64,000 nucleotides of DNA from the NCBI RefSeq assembly GCF_023015965.1, contig NZ_JALKAN010000002.1:620001-684000 (forward strand), given 5' to 3'. The position numbers were made by a program, and so were the translations under genes. The DNA is from Allomuricauda sp. F6463D. GTDB taxonomy: Bacteria > Bacteroidota > Bacteroidia > Flavobacteriales > Flavobacteriaceae. Below, piece after piece: positions 1 to 8,899 of this stretch. The notes under the pieces were generated by a model, which was not told the DNA's origin, did not search any database, and saw nothing but the letters and a program-made list of their open reading frames with translations. Within the stretch, counting starts at the first letter, position 1. Every line of letters begins with the position of its first letter.

Positions 1-2580
1 ACTGGTTGTTATGTAGAAACTACGCATACCATTGCTCCATACGACACAATTGACGTAGTGGCCACGGCAACTTCACCAATTATGTGTTTTGGTGATGCAG
101 GAACCCTCGAAATCGATGTTACAGGATACACAGGAACTTATGATTTTGAGATTTTCAATGCCGATGGTACAACCACCAGCATAACCGGAAGTGGAAATAC
201 AACCACCAATCCAATGTCGATTACAGATCCATTGTTGGTAGGTGGAAACTATTTTGTGCGCGTTTCAGAAACAGGATATCCAGAGTGTATTGAAGATTCC
301 AATACCATTACCATAGTTTCCCCAAGTTCAGCCTTGGATTATACGCCACAAGAAATGGCCAATGTAACCTGTACCAATGATCAGGGTGAAATTTTAATAG
401 CTCCAACAGGAGGTTACGCACCATATGACATTGTATTGACCAACACCACTACAACCCAAGATTATACCATCAACGATGTGACCAGTTATTTGTTCACTGG
501 CTTATCAGCAGGAAACTATACCGTAAGGGTAACAGATAATGGTAGTTGTGTTGAAGACAGGACATTGACCCTAACACAACCTGATCCAATAACAGCAGAT
601 ATAGATGCTGCTCCAATAGATTTATTGTGCTATGGGGACAACAGTGCATCGGTATGGGCAGATAATGTATTGGGCGGAGAAGGTTCTTATATGTACCAAT
701 TGAACATTTACGATGAAACAGGTACAACCATCGCATTTACAACTGGCACACAAAGCAGTGATACCTTTACAGGTTTGGGTGCTGGAATTTATAGCATAAC
801 GGTATCCGATGGATGGAACTGTGGTATGGAAACCCCTCAAGTTACCATTACTGAACCAACAGAGGTTATGGCATCACTAATTCAACTTAGTGAAATGACC
901 TGTACAAATGATGCACAAATATTGTTGAGTGCTTCTGGAGGAACAGCACCATATTTCTATAGTACAGACGGAATAAGCTTTGCCGCTATGAGTGGTGGAG
1001 ATACCCATACGTTTGATGTAGGACCAAGTACTTACCAATATTACGTTCGCGATGCCAACGGTTGTGATGCTATGATATCCAACCAAGTTACTGTAGATGA
1101 AGTTCCAGATCTTATGCTGGAAATAGACGATTCAGCAGCCATCATAAATTGCATGGGGGAAGCTTCAGCAACCATTATTGCAAGTGCTACTGGTGGTCTG
1201 GGAAGCTATAGTTACGAATTGTTCAGTGATGCGGCCTTGACCAACCTTGTTGATGGACCACAAACCAGTGGAACATTTAGCGAGCTAATGGCAGGAGATT
1301 ACTATGTAAGAGTAACCAGTGTAGACTGTGTTGAGGTATCTTCTGTAATTACCATAGTTGATCCAGAGCCTTTAGTAGTTGATAGAGAAGAATTTACCAA
1401 TATAACATGTTCCGGTATGGAAGACGGTACCATTACCGTGGAAGTTTCAGGTGGAACTGGTGAGATACTTTATGCCATTTCGCCTAATCTAAATCAATTT
1501 GATACCGAAAATACCTTTACAGATTTAGCCCCGGGTATATATGATGTGATTGCCCAAGATGTGAATGGATGTTTCATAGCCTTCCAATTTGAGCTTACAC
1601 AACCAGAACCTGTTGTTGCAGAAGCCAATAATATAATGCATGAAGTGTGTTTTGAAAGCGGAGATGGTGCATTCGAAGTACAAATTTCAGGTGGAACAGC
1701 TCCATATGAAACCAGCCTTAACTCAAGTGCATCTGATAACTTTGTTCAAGACCAGTTCTTGTTTCAAAATTTAACCGCAGGTACACATGTAGTGTTTGTT
1801 AGAGATGCCCAAGGATGTGAGACCAACGTAATTGTGGAAATAGAACCAGGAGTCAACCTTGCCGCTTCTGTAACCCCTGTTTATGAGTGTACCGGAATTA
1901 TCCCGGACAATTATTTGAACATAGTTATGGAAGATGAATCCATTGTGGAAGATTTAATGTATGCATTGGATTCTACAGATCCGGCAGATATGCAATTAAC
2001 CGCCGACTTTACCAATATGACACCGGGCGAGCATTACTTGACCATTGCTCATGCCAATGGATGTATGACAACCTACAACTTTACCATTGAAGCTTACGAA
2101 CCACTTACATTGCTGTTGGAAAATAACAATATCAACCAAATAACAGCAATAGCTGAGGGTGGTGTGGAAGATTATACATTCTATTTCAATGATATTGATA
2201 ATGGCTCCGATAATACCTTTTACATCAACAGAACCGATACTTATACAGTAACCGTTGTCGATGAGAATGGTTGTGAAGCAACTGCTGATATCTTTATGGA
2301 GTTTATAGATGTTGAATTTCCGAACTTTTTCACCCCTGATGGCGACGGTCTCAACGATCTATGGCTACCTGACAACATTGAGGGCTTCCCAGACGTACTA
2401 ATTAAGATTTATGATCGTTATGGTAGAGTAGTGGAAGAGATGACCCGAAACATTAAAGGTTGGGATGGAAATTATGATGGAAAACCATTACCAACTGGCG
2501 ACTACTGGTACGTTGTTCAACTTCAAGGAGAACAAGACGACAGAGAGTTTGTGGGACACTTTACACTATATCGACAATAA
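1..2580 (+). CDS. Type IX secretion substrate with SprB-like repeats and gliding motility-associated C-terminal domain (5' partial)
   Basis: The frame is open from base 1, so only the last 859 residues of a larger secreted or cell-surface protein are seen. The visible part is built from about eight or nine degenerate modules of 80-100 residues. Each has a conserved Cys near its start (as in NVTCTND, NITCSGMEDG) and a GGTAPY/GGTGE-like turn, which is the look of SprB repeats. The last 90 residues (FFTPDGDGLNDLW, IYDRYGRVV, GWDGNYDGKPLPTGDYWY) match the gliding motility-associated C-terminal (type B) sorting domain recognised by the type IX system. Such proteins are adhesins exported to the surface. 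A PorP/SprF gene follows after 21 bp, the usual cassette. The exact ligand cannot be told. Confidence 0.93.
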   Translation, partial: TGCYVETTHTIAPYDTIDVVATATSPIMCFGDAGTLEIDVTGYTGTYDFEIFNADGTTTSITGSGNTTTNPMSITDPLLVGGNYFVRVSETGYPECIEDSNTITIVSPSSALDYTPQEMANVTCTNDQGEILIAPTGGYAPYDIVLTNTTTTQDYTINDVTSYLFTGLSAGNYTVRVTDNGSCVEDRTLTLTQPDPITADIDAAPIDLLCYGDNSASVWADNVLGGEGSYMYQLNIYDETGTTIAFTTGTQSSDTFTGLGAGIYSITVSDGWNCGMETPQVTITEPTEVMASLIQLSEMTCTNDAQILLSASGGTAPYFYSTDGISFAAMSGGDTHTFDVGPSTYQYYVRDANGCDAMISNQVTVDEVPDLMLEIDDSAAIINCMGEASATIIASATGGLGSYSYELFSDAALTNLVDGPQTSGTFSELMAGDYYVRVTSVDCVEVSSVITIVDPEPLVVDREEFTNITCSGMEDGTITVEVSGGTGEILYAISPNLNQFDTENTFTDLAPGIYDVIAQDVNGCFIAFQFELTQPEPVVAEANNIMHEVCFESGDGAFEVQISGGTAPYETSLNSSASDNFVQDQFLFQNLTAGTHVVFVRDAQGCETNVIVEIEPGVNLAASVTPVYECTGIIPDNYLNIVMEDESIVEDLMYALDSTDPADMQLTADFTNMTPGEHYLTIAHANGCMTTYNFTIEAYEPLTLLLENNNINQITAIAEGGVEDYTFYFNDIDNGSDNTFYINRTDTYTVTVVDENGCEATADIFMEFIDVEFPNFFTPDGDGLNDLWLPDNIEGFPDVLIKIYDRYGRVVEEMTRNIKGWDGNYDGKPLPTGDYWYVVQLQGEQDDREFVGHFTLYRQ

Positions 2581-2601
2581 CATTTAACCTACTTTAACCC
2601 C

Positions 2602-3561
2602 ATGATAAAAAAAGTATACTCAACTATCCTATTGATTTCCTTGGCACTTTGTGCCAGAGCACAAGAGTTGACCGTACCCCAATTATCCCAATACATAGCA
2701 GATAATCCATTTTTAATGTCGCCGACCTATGCCGGTATTGGTGATCATATAAAGGTTCGTTTAAACGGACTAACGCAATGGGTCGGGATTGAGGATGCCC
2801 CAGACACACAAACCTTGGCAGCAGATGCCAGAATTGGTAATAGATCGGGAGTAGGTATGCTACTTTATAATGATAGTAATGGTTATACAAGACAACGAGG
2901 TGCCAGGGTTTCTTTTGCCCATCATTTGACCTTAGATAGGTATGATGATGTTTTTCTGTCCTTTGGTCTATCATACAACTTTAATCAGTTTAGAATAGAT
3001 GTAGAACAGTTCCAAGCAAATAATGGACAATTACCATCAGACGATAAGGCTACCACAAACCATAATTTCGATCTTGGAGTACTTTATCGATATGACAAAT
3101 TTTATTTTAGCTTAAATGCTGGAAATGTTCTTAATAAGGATTTATCAAATTTCAACACGGATATTATTCGCATCGAACCAAATAAACTTCGAAACTATTA
3201 CGTGTATTCAGGGTATAGTTTTTCCAAAAGTAAAAACAGTAAACTGGAAATAGAACCATCGGTGTTTTTTCAATGGTTTGAGAGTGATGGCCGTTCGGTG
3301 ACAGATCTTAACACCAAATTCCGTTTCCGTGATTTTGAAGACTATTATTACCTTGGTTTAACCTATCGTTTTTTGAACGATCAATTGGGAGAACCTCTTT
3401 ATATTGCACCAATAGCTGGATTCAAAAAAAGTAATTTCTATTTTGGATATTCTTATCAAGTAATTACAAACGAAATTTTAGGTTATAGCACAGGTACCCA
3501 TGTACTCACTGTGGGCATGGATCTCTTCCAAGGAATAAGTAACTGTAGATGTATGTATTGA
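2602..3561 (+). CDS. PorP/SprF family type IX secretion system membrane protein
   Basis: A 319-residue protein with a signal peptide (about residues 1-20, ending ARA-QE) and the family N-terminus QLSQYIADNPFLMSPTYAG. It then has alternating aromatic-rich strands typical of a Bacteroidota outer membrane beta barrel (GLSYNFNQF, YYLGLTYRF, SNFYFGYSYQV). PorP/SprF proteins assist secretion or surface anchoring of SprB-type adhesins with type B C-terminal domains. Its place 21 bp after such a gene indicates co-transcription and a partner role. It ends in a short Cys-containing tail (ISNCRCMY), common in this family. Function is known by family only; the barrel is inferred from sequence pattern. 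Confidence 0.93.
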   Translation: MIKKVYSTILLISLALCARAQELTVPQLSQYIADNPFLMSPTYAGIGDHIKVRLNGLTQWVGIEDAPDTQTLAADARIGNRSGVGMLLYNDSNGYTRQRGARVSFAHHLTLDRYDDVFLSFGLSYNFNQFRIDVEQFQANNGQLPSDDKATTNHNFDLGVLYRYDKFYFSLNAGNVLNKDLSNFNTDIIRIEPNKLRNYYVYSGYSFSKSKNSKLEIEPSVFFQWFESDGRSVTDLNTKFRFRDFEDYYYLGLTYRFLNDQLGEPLYIAPIAGFKKSNFYFGYSYQVITNEILGYSTGTHVLTVGMDLFQGISNCRCMY

Positions 3562-3605
3562 TTTAACCATTTTGCGCTATTTTTACGCAATCTTAATTCA
3601 GGATT

Positions 3606-3962
3606 TTGGGGAAAATTAAGTTAAAGAACATAAAGATACATTCCAACCATGGATGTTTAAGGGAAGAAATGCTTATTGGTAGCGATTACAGGGTAGATCT
3701 TGAAGTGACCGCTGATCTTTCCAAACCTGCTATTTCCGATCAACTAAATGAAACTGTGGACTATGTCCATCTCAATAATATTATAAAAGAGGAAATGATG
3801 GTGCGTTCCAATCTTTTGGAACATGTAGCTAAACGCATTGTTGACCGTATATTTTTAGAAATAATAGAAGTAACCGAGGTAGAAGTTACAGTTTCTAAAA
3901 TAAACCCTCCTATCGGGGGTGATGTGGAAAATGTTTCGGTAAAACTTAAAATTACTCGATAA
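3606..3962 (+). CDS. folB: Dihydroneopterin aldolase
   Basis: A 118-residue FolB, the usual length, converting 7,8-dihydroneopterin to 6-hydroxymethyl-7,8-dihydropterin and glycolaldehyde in folate synthesis. Visible family features are the N-terminal strand IKLKNIKIHSNHGCLREE, the GSDYRVDLEV segment that follows, the DYVHLNNII helix and the C-terminal KINPPIGGDVENVSVKL, which carries the conserved lysine. The start is the TTG at 3606; the next ATG would cut off the first strand. It stands alone 44 bp after the PorP/SprF gene and before two tRNA genes. The spacer in front holds a small inverted repeat TTGCG/CGCAA of unknown role. Confidence 0.93.
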   Translation: MGKIKLKNIKIHSNHGCLREEMLIGSDYRVDLEVTADLSKPAISDQLNETVDYVHLNNIIKEEMMVRSNLLEHVAKRIVDRIFLEIIEVTEVEVTVSKINPPIGGDVENVSVKLKITR

Positions 3963-4001
3963 ACCACTTCTACCAAAGAACTAATTAATTTAATTCTTTT
4001 A

Positions 4002-4009
4002 TATTTTTG
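4002..4009 (+). promoter_or_regulatory. Candidate -7 promoter element for the tRNA-like gene at 4023
   Basis: TATTTTTG matches the Bacteroidota -7 consensus TAnnTTTG and ends 13 bases before the tRNA 5' end. No clear -33 TTG is seen. It implies the odd tRNA has its own promoter, separate from the second tRNA. Confidence 0.5.
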
Positions 4010-4022
4010 TAATAATTCAAAA

Positions 4023-4094
4023 GGCATTGTGGTCGAATTGGATAGACAAAATCCCGCAAGGATTTTTATGGTGGTTCGAGTCCACCCGATGCCT
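4023..4094 (+). tRNA. tRNA-Cys-like gene, anticodon GCA, with atypical anticodon loop
   Basis: A full cloverleaf can be drawn. The acceptor stem is GGCATTG (4023-4029) with CGATGCC (4087-4093), the D stem GTC/GAC, the anticodon stem AAATC/GATTT (4049-4053, 4061-4065), the variable loop is 4 nt, and the T arm is GGTGG-TTCGAGT-CCACC (4070-4086). The base after the acceptor is T, the usual discriminator of tRNA-Cys; CCA is not encoded. The loop CCGCAAG reads GCA at 4056-4058 but has C instead of the near-universal U at position 33. Its outer bases could pair C-G, leaving a five-base loop. It lies 97 bp before a normal tRNA-Cys. It may be a divergent duplicate, a poor decoder or a non-translational tRNA. 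Confidence 0.7.
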
Positions 4095-4171
4095 CAAAGA
4101 TTTTATAATAACAAAAATAATAGGCAATTATATTTAGATTATTTTAAAACTAAATATTAATAAAATATTTT

Positions 4172-4179
4172 TAGCTTTG
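4172..4179 (+). promoter_or_regulatory. Candidate -7 promoter element for tRNA-Cys
   Basis: TAGCTTTG fits TAnnTTTG exactly and ends 11 bases before the tRNA-Cys 5' end. The spacing is nearly the same as for the upstream tRNA-like gene. Confidence 0.55.
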
Positions 4180-4190
4180 CACTCCAAAAC

Positions 4191-4261
4191 GGCATCGTGG
4201 CCGAGTGGCTAGGCAGAGCTCTGCAAAAGCTTGTACAGCGGTTCGAATCCGCTCGATGCCT
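4191..4261 (+). tRNA. tRNA-Cys (anticodon GCA)
   Basis: Normal cloverleaf: acceptor GGCATCG/CGATGCC, D arm 4200-4214, anticodon stem GAGCT/AGCTT with loop CTGCAAA (anticodon GCA at 4223-4225, U33 present), 4-nt variable loop, T arm AGCGG-TTCGAAT-CCGCT. The discriminator is U73 (T at 4261), as expected for cysteine. CCA is not encoded. A strong hairpin terminator follows directly. Confidence 0.95.
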
Positions 4262-4262
4262 C

Positions 4263-4291
4263 AAAACCCAGTACTATGTGCTGGGTTTTTT
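4263..4291 (+). terminator. Rho-independent terminator after tRNA-Cys, likely bidirectional
   Basis: Stem AAAACCCAGTAC / GTGCTGGGTTTT with a 3-base loop, followed by T6 on the plus strand. The leading A run gives T's on the minus strand, so it can also end the LysE-family gene, whose stop lies at 4293. Confidence 0.85.
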
Positions 4292-4292
4292 G

Positions 4293-4949
4293 TTAACTTA
4301 TCTTTTCTATTTCTTCTTTTAAATCAAATTTTTCTTTTGGTAAAAATCCTTTGCTGATAAGTACAATACCACAAACAATCAATACAATTCCCAATCCTTT
4401 TTTAATTAGCACAATGCGATCTTGGGTCAAATATCGTTTTAACTGCTTGGCCAATAGTATTTTAATAAGGTCGGTACCAAAATAAACCAACAACACCGTA
4501 CTAAAAAATACTAATATTCTATTGGGATTGTTATCAAGACTCGGACCTACTACTATTATTAGACCCAGCCAAAAGGCAAGAACGCCAATATTAATAAAAT
4601 TAAGAAGAAATCCCTTAACCATTAAACCAAGGTAAGTTCCTTTGGTTGCCTTTATATTGGATTTTTTTTTAGGCTTTTTAGCAAAAAGAAATATACCGTA
4701 CACCAAAAGAATCATACCACCAAAAACAAAGAGACCTGGTTCGTTGCTCAAGTTTTCAAGTAATTGATAACTACTAAAATAGGCAATGATTAAAAAAACA
4801 ATATCAGCAATAATAACACCAATATCCAAACTTATTCCAGCCCTAAATCCTTTGGTTGCACTTGTTTCCAATAAGACAAAGAATACAGGACCGATCATAA
4901 AGCTCAGTAAAAAACCCAATGGGATTGCAGCTTGGATATCTTCAATCAT
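4293..4949 (-). CDS. LysE/RhtB-family amino acid exporter
   Basis: A 218-residue integral membrane protein with about six hydrophobic segments. It starts with the family signature around IPLGFLLSFMIGPVFFVLLE (residues 9-28), followed by a RAGISLDIGVIIADIVF segment and a cytoplasmic KKPKKKSNIK loop. LysE-type proteins export amino acids or related small solutes from the cytoplasm; the substrate here cannot be told. It begins 3 bp after the stop of the DUF2807 gene on the same strand, so the two are probably co-transcribed. It ends at the tRNA terminator. Confidence 0.88.
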   Translation of the reverse strand: MIEDIQAAIPLGFLLSFMIGPVFFVLLETSATKGFRAGISLDIGVIIADIVFLIIAYFSSYQLLENLSNEPGLFVFGGMILLVYGIFLFAKKPKKKSNIKATKGTYLGLMVKGFLLNFINIGVLAFWLGLIIVVGPSLDNNPNRILVFFSTVLLVYFGTDLIKILLAKQLKRYLTQDRIVLIKKGLGIVLIVCGIVLISKGFLPKEKFDLKEEIEKIS

Positions 4950-4952
4950 GTT

Positions 4953-5633
4953 TTAGTGCATTCTTATAATTTTTCCACCAAATAGTGTATGCTCATCCAT
5001 TTTTGTTGGGTCTCCATACACCAATACTTCACCTCCTGCCTTTACATTGGCCTTTACATAGTCTGAGGCATAAATTTCTGCATTACCACCTGCATTTACG
5101 TTTATTGTCGTAAATTTTGTTTTAAACGTTTTTCCATTATACTTACCCCCGGTATTTATAATTATATCTTGAGTATTGGAGAATCCGCCGGTATATATTT
5201 CACCACCGGAAACAGCTTTAATCAATAGTTGCTCTACTTCGCAATTGATTTCCAATTCTCCACCTTCCTGTGCTTTAAGTTCTAAAATTCCTTGCACGTA
5301 GGTATCATCCGAAGAAATTCTTGCATCTTCATTAACATCAATTACCAGCAATTCTTCAGTATGATATAAATCCACGTAGGTTCTATATCCACTAAAGATT
5401 TTAATTATTTCCATCCTAATTTTTAATACCCCATCATTATTTACAATAGCTACATTGGTGGTATTTGCTCCGGTAATTACAGCTTTGTTTTCATTGGATT
5501 TGATAAGGTTTATGGAAATACCATCAAATCCTTTCACTTCCGTAAATTTTTGTAGGCTTTGTGTTACTGTTTCATCCTGGGCTTCAACACATTGTAGCGA
5601 TAGGAAAAAAATAACAGTCGCAATAACTTTCAT
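4953..5633 (-). CDS. DUF2807 (GIN-like beta-helix) secreted protein
   Basis: A 226-residue protein with a signal peptide (MKVIATVIFFLSLQCVEAQ). It then has KGFDGISINLIKSNENKAVI and several turns rich in Gly, Ala and Val (LELKAQEGGELEI, IKAVSGGEIYTGG, INVNAGGNAEIYA, ANVKAGGEVLVYG), the repeating pattern of DUF2807 head-GIN domains that fold as a right-handed beta solenoid. The family is common in Bacteroidota and sits in the periplasm or outer envelope; no biochemical role is established. It precedes the LysE-family gene by 3 bp and follows the 3' end of RNase R by 52 bp. Confidence 0.88.
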   Translation of the reverse strand: MKVIATVIFFLSLQCVEAQDETVTQSLQKFTEVKGFDGISINLIKSNENKAVITGANTTNVAIVNNDGVLKIRMEIIKIFSGYRTYVDLYHTEELLVIDVNEDARISSDDTYVQGILELKAQEGGELEINCEVEQLLIKAVSGGEIYTGGFSNTQDIIINTGGKYNGKTFKTKFTTINVNAGGNAEIYASDYVKANVKAGGEVLVYGDPTKMDEHTLFGGKIIRMH

Positions 5634-5685
5634 GTTATAAAAATTTGGTTATCAATAAAATAACAAATTTTATTCCAAAATAGTA

Positions 5686-7869
5686 TCATGTGTTCTTACC
5701 AATCAACGCAAAGTCCAAATGTCTTTTGACCAAATCGGTACTTTTCACCATCACATAAACTTCGTCACCTAATTGGTACATTCGTTTGGTTCGCTCCCCT
5801 ATAATGGCATATTGGCGATCATCGAACACATAATAATCATCCTTTATATCTCGGATACGAACCATTCCCTCACATTTATTTTCTATAATTTCCACATAAA
5901 TTCCCCACTCTGTTACACCGGAAATCACACCCAAAAATTCTTGGTCCTTATGATCTTCCATAAATTTAATCTGCATATATTTTATAGAATCCCGTTCCGC
6001 ATTGGCTGCTAATAACTCCATATTGGACGAATGTTTACACTTTTCTTCGTAAAATTCAGCTTTTGGTGTTTTTTGTTTATCAAGATAATGTTGTAACAAT
6101 CGGTGAACCATTACATCCGGATAGCGTCGAATAGGTGATGTAAAGTGCGTATAATAGTCAAATCCCAATCCGTAATGGCCAATGTTCTCTGTAGTGTAAA
6201 TGGCTTTGCTCATACTACGAATAGCCAAGGTATCCACAAGGTTCTGTTCTTTTTTACCTTTAACATCCTCCAATAACTTATTCAGTGATTGATTAATGCT
6301 CTTACTATCCTTTAAGTTAAGACTGTGTCCGAATTTGGAAACAACACTGTTCAGGGCTATTAATTTATCTTCATCGGGCTTATCGTGAATACGATATACA
6401 AATGTTTTCTTCTGTTTACCTATAAACTCTGCCACTTTTCTATTGGCCAACAACATAAACTCCTCAATAAGTTTATTGGCATCCTTGGTTTCCTTAAAGT
6501 AAACACCAATAGGTTCATTGTCTTCTGATAAATTAAATTTTACCTCTATTTTATCAAACGAAATAGCCCCTGCATCCATGCGCGCTTGTCGCATGATTTT
6601 TGCCAATCTATCAAAAGTTAGAACCGCGTCTACAACTTCTTCTGAAACCGAATAGGCATTGCCCCTAATAGAAATTTCCTTAGAAATTTTATTTTCTTCA
6701 GTTTCAATAATATGTTGCGCCTCTTCGTAGGCGAACCGCTCGTTGGAGTTAATGACCGTTCTTCCAAACCATTGATTTACCAGTCGAGCATTATCGTCCA
6801 TTTCAAAAATGGCAGAAAATGTATATTTTTCTTCATTGGGACGTAGAGAACATGCTTTATTGGACAATACCTCTGGCAACATAGGAACTACTCTATCCAC
6901 CAAGTACACGGAAGTTGCTCTGTTATAGGCTTCTTCTTCCAGAATGGTATCAGGTAACACGTAATGGGACACATCGGCAATATGAATCCCTATTTCATAA
7001 TTACCATTTTCTAATTTTTGATAGGAAAGAGCATCATCAAAATCCTTGGCATCTTTTGGATCAATAGTAAAGGTAAGAACATCACGCATATCCCTACGCT
7101 TTGCAATTTCTTCTTCTTTTATACTGGTATCCAATGTTTTGGCAAACTCTTCCACTTCATACGGGAACTCATATGGAAGACCATACTCCGCTAAAATTGA
7201 GTGGATTTCTGTATGATGTTCACCAGGTCTACCTAATACTTCTACAATTTCTCCGTAGGGTGAATCTGCATCATCGGGCCAATCCCCTAAGTTTACCAAT
7301 ACTTTGTCTCCATCGTTTGCTTTATTTAGTTTTTCGGGTGGCACAAAAATATCAGTGTACATTCTAGAATCGGTAGGTCTAACAAAGGCAAAACTTTTTT
7401 GTTTGTCCACAACACCTACATAAGATGTTTTCTTTCTTTCTAGAACTTTGGAAATCTCACCTTCCATTTTTTTGCTCTTACGACGGGGTTTTATAAATAC
7501 CTCAACCGTATCACCATGGAAGGCTCCGTTCAAATTATTGTTTTGTACAAAAATATCGTCTTCCAACTCATCCACAACAATATAAGCATTCCCACTTGTG
7601 GTAAGATCTACACGTCCTGTAAAATAGGTGTGCAATGATGGTATTTTTTGATATTTCCCCCTTTCTGGCTCAACTATACGTTCACTGGCCTTTAACTGCC
7701 CTAAACGATTGATTAATAGGTTCCTATCTTGTGTATCAGTTATACCTAATTTAGAAGCTATCTGCTTGTAATTAAATGCTTTAGAAGGTTCGTTTTCCAA
7801 TACGGTGAAAATGCCCTTCGTAATTTCATTCTTTCGCTGACTACCAGCTCTTTTTTTTTTCTTTGACAT
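5686..7869 (-). CDS. rnr: Ribonuclease R (RNase II/RNB family 3'-5' exoribonuclease)
   Basis: A 727-residue processive 3'-5' exoribonuclease that degrades structured RNA. The order is Lys-rich N-terminus and winged-helix domain (about 15-75), cold-shock domains (about 80-235), the RNB catalytic domain beginning LTFTIDPKDAKDFDDALS (the Asp cluster that binds the metals) through the HFTSPIRRYPDVMVHR motif near residue 580, and an S1 domain at the end (VTEWGIYVEI to about 715). Length is normal for Bacteroidota RNase R. The start is ATG MSKKKKR. It is transcribed away from rpiB across a 590-bp gene-free region. Confidence 0.96.
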   Translation of the reverse strand: MSKKKKRAGSQRKNEITKGIFTVLENEPSKAFNYKQIASKLGITDTQDRNLLINRLGQLKASERIVEPERGKYQKIPSLHTYFTGRVDLTTSGNAYIVVDELEDDIFVQNNNLNGAFHGDTVEVFIKPRRKSKKMEGEISKVLERKKTSYVGVVDKQKSFAFVRPTDSRMYTDIFVPPEKLNKANDGDKVLVNLGDWPDDADSPYGEIVEVLGRPGEHHTEIHSILAEYGLPYEFPYEVEEFAKTLDTSIKEEEIAKRRDMRDVLTFTIDPKDAKDFDDALSYQKLENGNYEIGIHIADVSHYVLPDTILEEEAYNRATSVYLVDRVVPMLPEVLSNKACSLRPNEEKYTFSAIFEMDDNARLVNQWFGRTVINSNERFAYEEAQHIIETEENKISKEISIRGNAYSVSEEVVDAVLTFDRLAKIMRQARMDAGAISFDKIEVKFNLSEDNEPIGVYFKETKDANKLIEEFMLLANRKVAEFIGKQKKTFVYRIHDKPDEDKLIALNSVVSKFGHSLNLKDSKSINQSLNKLLEDVKGKKEQNLVDTLAIRSMSKAIYTTENIGHYGLGFDYYTHFTSPIRRYPDVMVHRLLQHYLDKQKTPKAEFYEEKCKHSSNMELLAANAERDSIKYMQIKFMEDHKDQEFLGVISGVTEWGIYVEIIENKCEGMVRIRDIKDDYYVFDDRQYAIIGERTKRMYQLGDEVYVMVKSTDLVKRHLDFALIGKNT

Positions 7870-8462
7870 TAACGTCCTTATTTTTTTGAAAAATACAAAT
7901 TATAATCCTTGGCTAATAAGGAAAGGATGAGTAATCACAACAAAAAGACTTTTATCAACAATTATCAATATTATATTTTTTCTTCTTTTTTAAATTTAAT
8001 TAAAATGATGATTATGATTGATCGTTGAAATGTAGAATAACATTTTAGGATAATAATTGCTTTGAACATAGAAAACAATTTGTTCACAATTTATCATGTT
8101 ACAATAAATATAATAATCAGGATGTTATAAATTTTATGCACGGTCTTTAATAACCGTTGTCAACATAAAATTATTGAAAAGTAAATGTATTTTTAATGTT
8201 AACTACTACCAAAAATCGTTTCATATAGGTTGATTAATTTTTGATGGAATATCTACCCATGGTTAACTAATTATTAGTAATGATCTATTTTCTTGAAAAA
8301 CAAAATTTGGTTACCATTAGTTTTGGGTAATTAATCAACAAAATTCCCTAATTGTTAATTGGTTGTTTTTTAATTAGATGTAAAAAGTAGCCTGGTTTTT
8401 ATAAACAGTATCAAATTAAAAGATATTGTACCTTTGTTTAGCATCCATTTTAATAGAAAATC
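7870..8462. other. 593-bp AT-rich gene-free region between rnr and rpiB with DnaA-box-like words
   Basis: No credible ORF or tRNA. The stretch is very AT-rich and carries several near matches to the DnaA box TTATCCACA: TTATCAACA (7952-7960, one mismatch), TTATCAATA (7962-7970), TTGTTCACA (8080-8088) and TTGTCAACA (8157-8165), plus TTAATCAACA near 8332-8341. It also holds GTTAAC words near 8199 and 8262. It lies between divergent genes. It could be a replication origin, a long regulatory region or an undetected ncRNA; the sequence alone does not decide. Confidence 0.35.
8429..8436 (+). promoter_or_regulatory. Candidate -7 promoter element for the rpiB operon
   Basis: TACCTTTG, an exact TAnnTTTG match, 26 bases before the rpiB ATG. 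The -33 element is not clear. Confidence 0.55.
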
Positions 8463-8894
8463 ATGAAAATTGCAATAGGAAACGACCACGCTGGAACCGA
8501 TTATAAATTAGCTATTATAGGTTTATTAAAATCTAAGGGAATTGAAGTTATAAATTATGGTACCGATAGTACCGATAGTGTGGATTACCCTGATTTTACA
8601 CATCCTGTGGCTACCGATGTAGAAGAAGGAAAGGTAGATTATGGTATTGTTATTTGTGGGAGTGGCAATGGAGCTTCAATGACCATAAACAAACACCAGA
8701 ACGTTAGAGGGGCACTTTGTTGGAACAAAGAAATTACCAAATTGGCCAGAGAACATAACAATGCCAATATTTTAAGTCTACCAGCTCGTTTTATTTCACT
8801 TCCGCAGGCATTGGAAATGGTTGAAACCTTTTTAAATACTCAATTTGAGGGAGGTAGACACGAAAGAAGAATTGAAAAAATACCATGTAGATAA
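8463..8894 (+). CDS. rpiB: Ribose 5-phosphate isomerase B
   Basis: A 143-residue RpiB that interconverts ribose 5-phosphate and ribulose 5-phosphate in the pentose phosphate pathway. Motifs seen are the N-terminal IAIGNDHAG phosphate-binding segment, the catalytic Cys65 in ICGSGNG, the anion-binding NKHQNVRGALCW segment, and EHNNANILSLPARF. Length and layout match the RpiB/LacAB family; RpiB is favoured over a sugar-specific isomerase because there is no sugar operon. First gene of a compact operon with the CDF transporter (5-bp gap) and elaA. Confidence 0.94.
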   Translation: MKIAIGNDHAGTDYKLAIIGLLKSKGIEVINYGTDSTDSVDYPDFTHPVATDVEEGKVDYGIVICGSGNGASMTINKHQNVRGALCWNKEITKLAREHNNANILSLPARFISLPQALEMVETFLNTQFEGGRHERRIEKIPCR

Positions 8895-8899
8895 TATTT

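Noticed and set aside
1..2300. DNA tandem repeat array
   Set aside because: The periodicity is at protein level (SprB-like modules); the DNA copies are too diverged to call a nucleotide repeat.
4023..4094. Selenocysteine or suppressor tRNA
   Set aside because: The anticodon is GCA and the acceptor/T arms have normal lengths; no UCA or stop anticodon.
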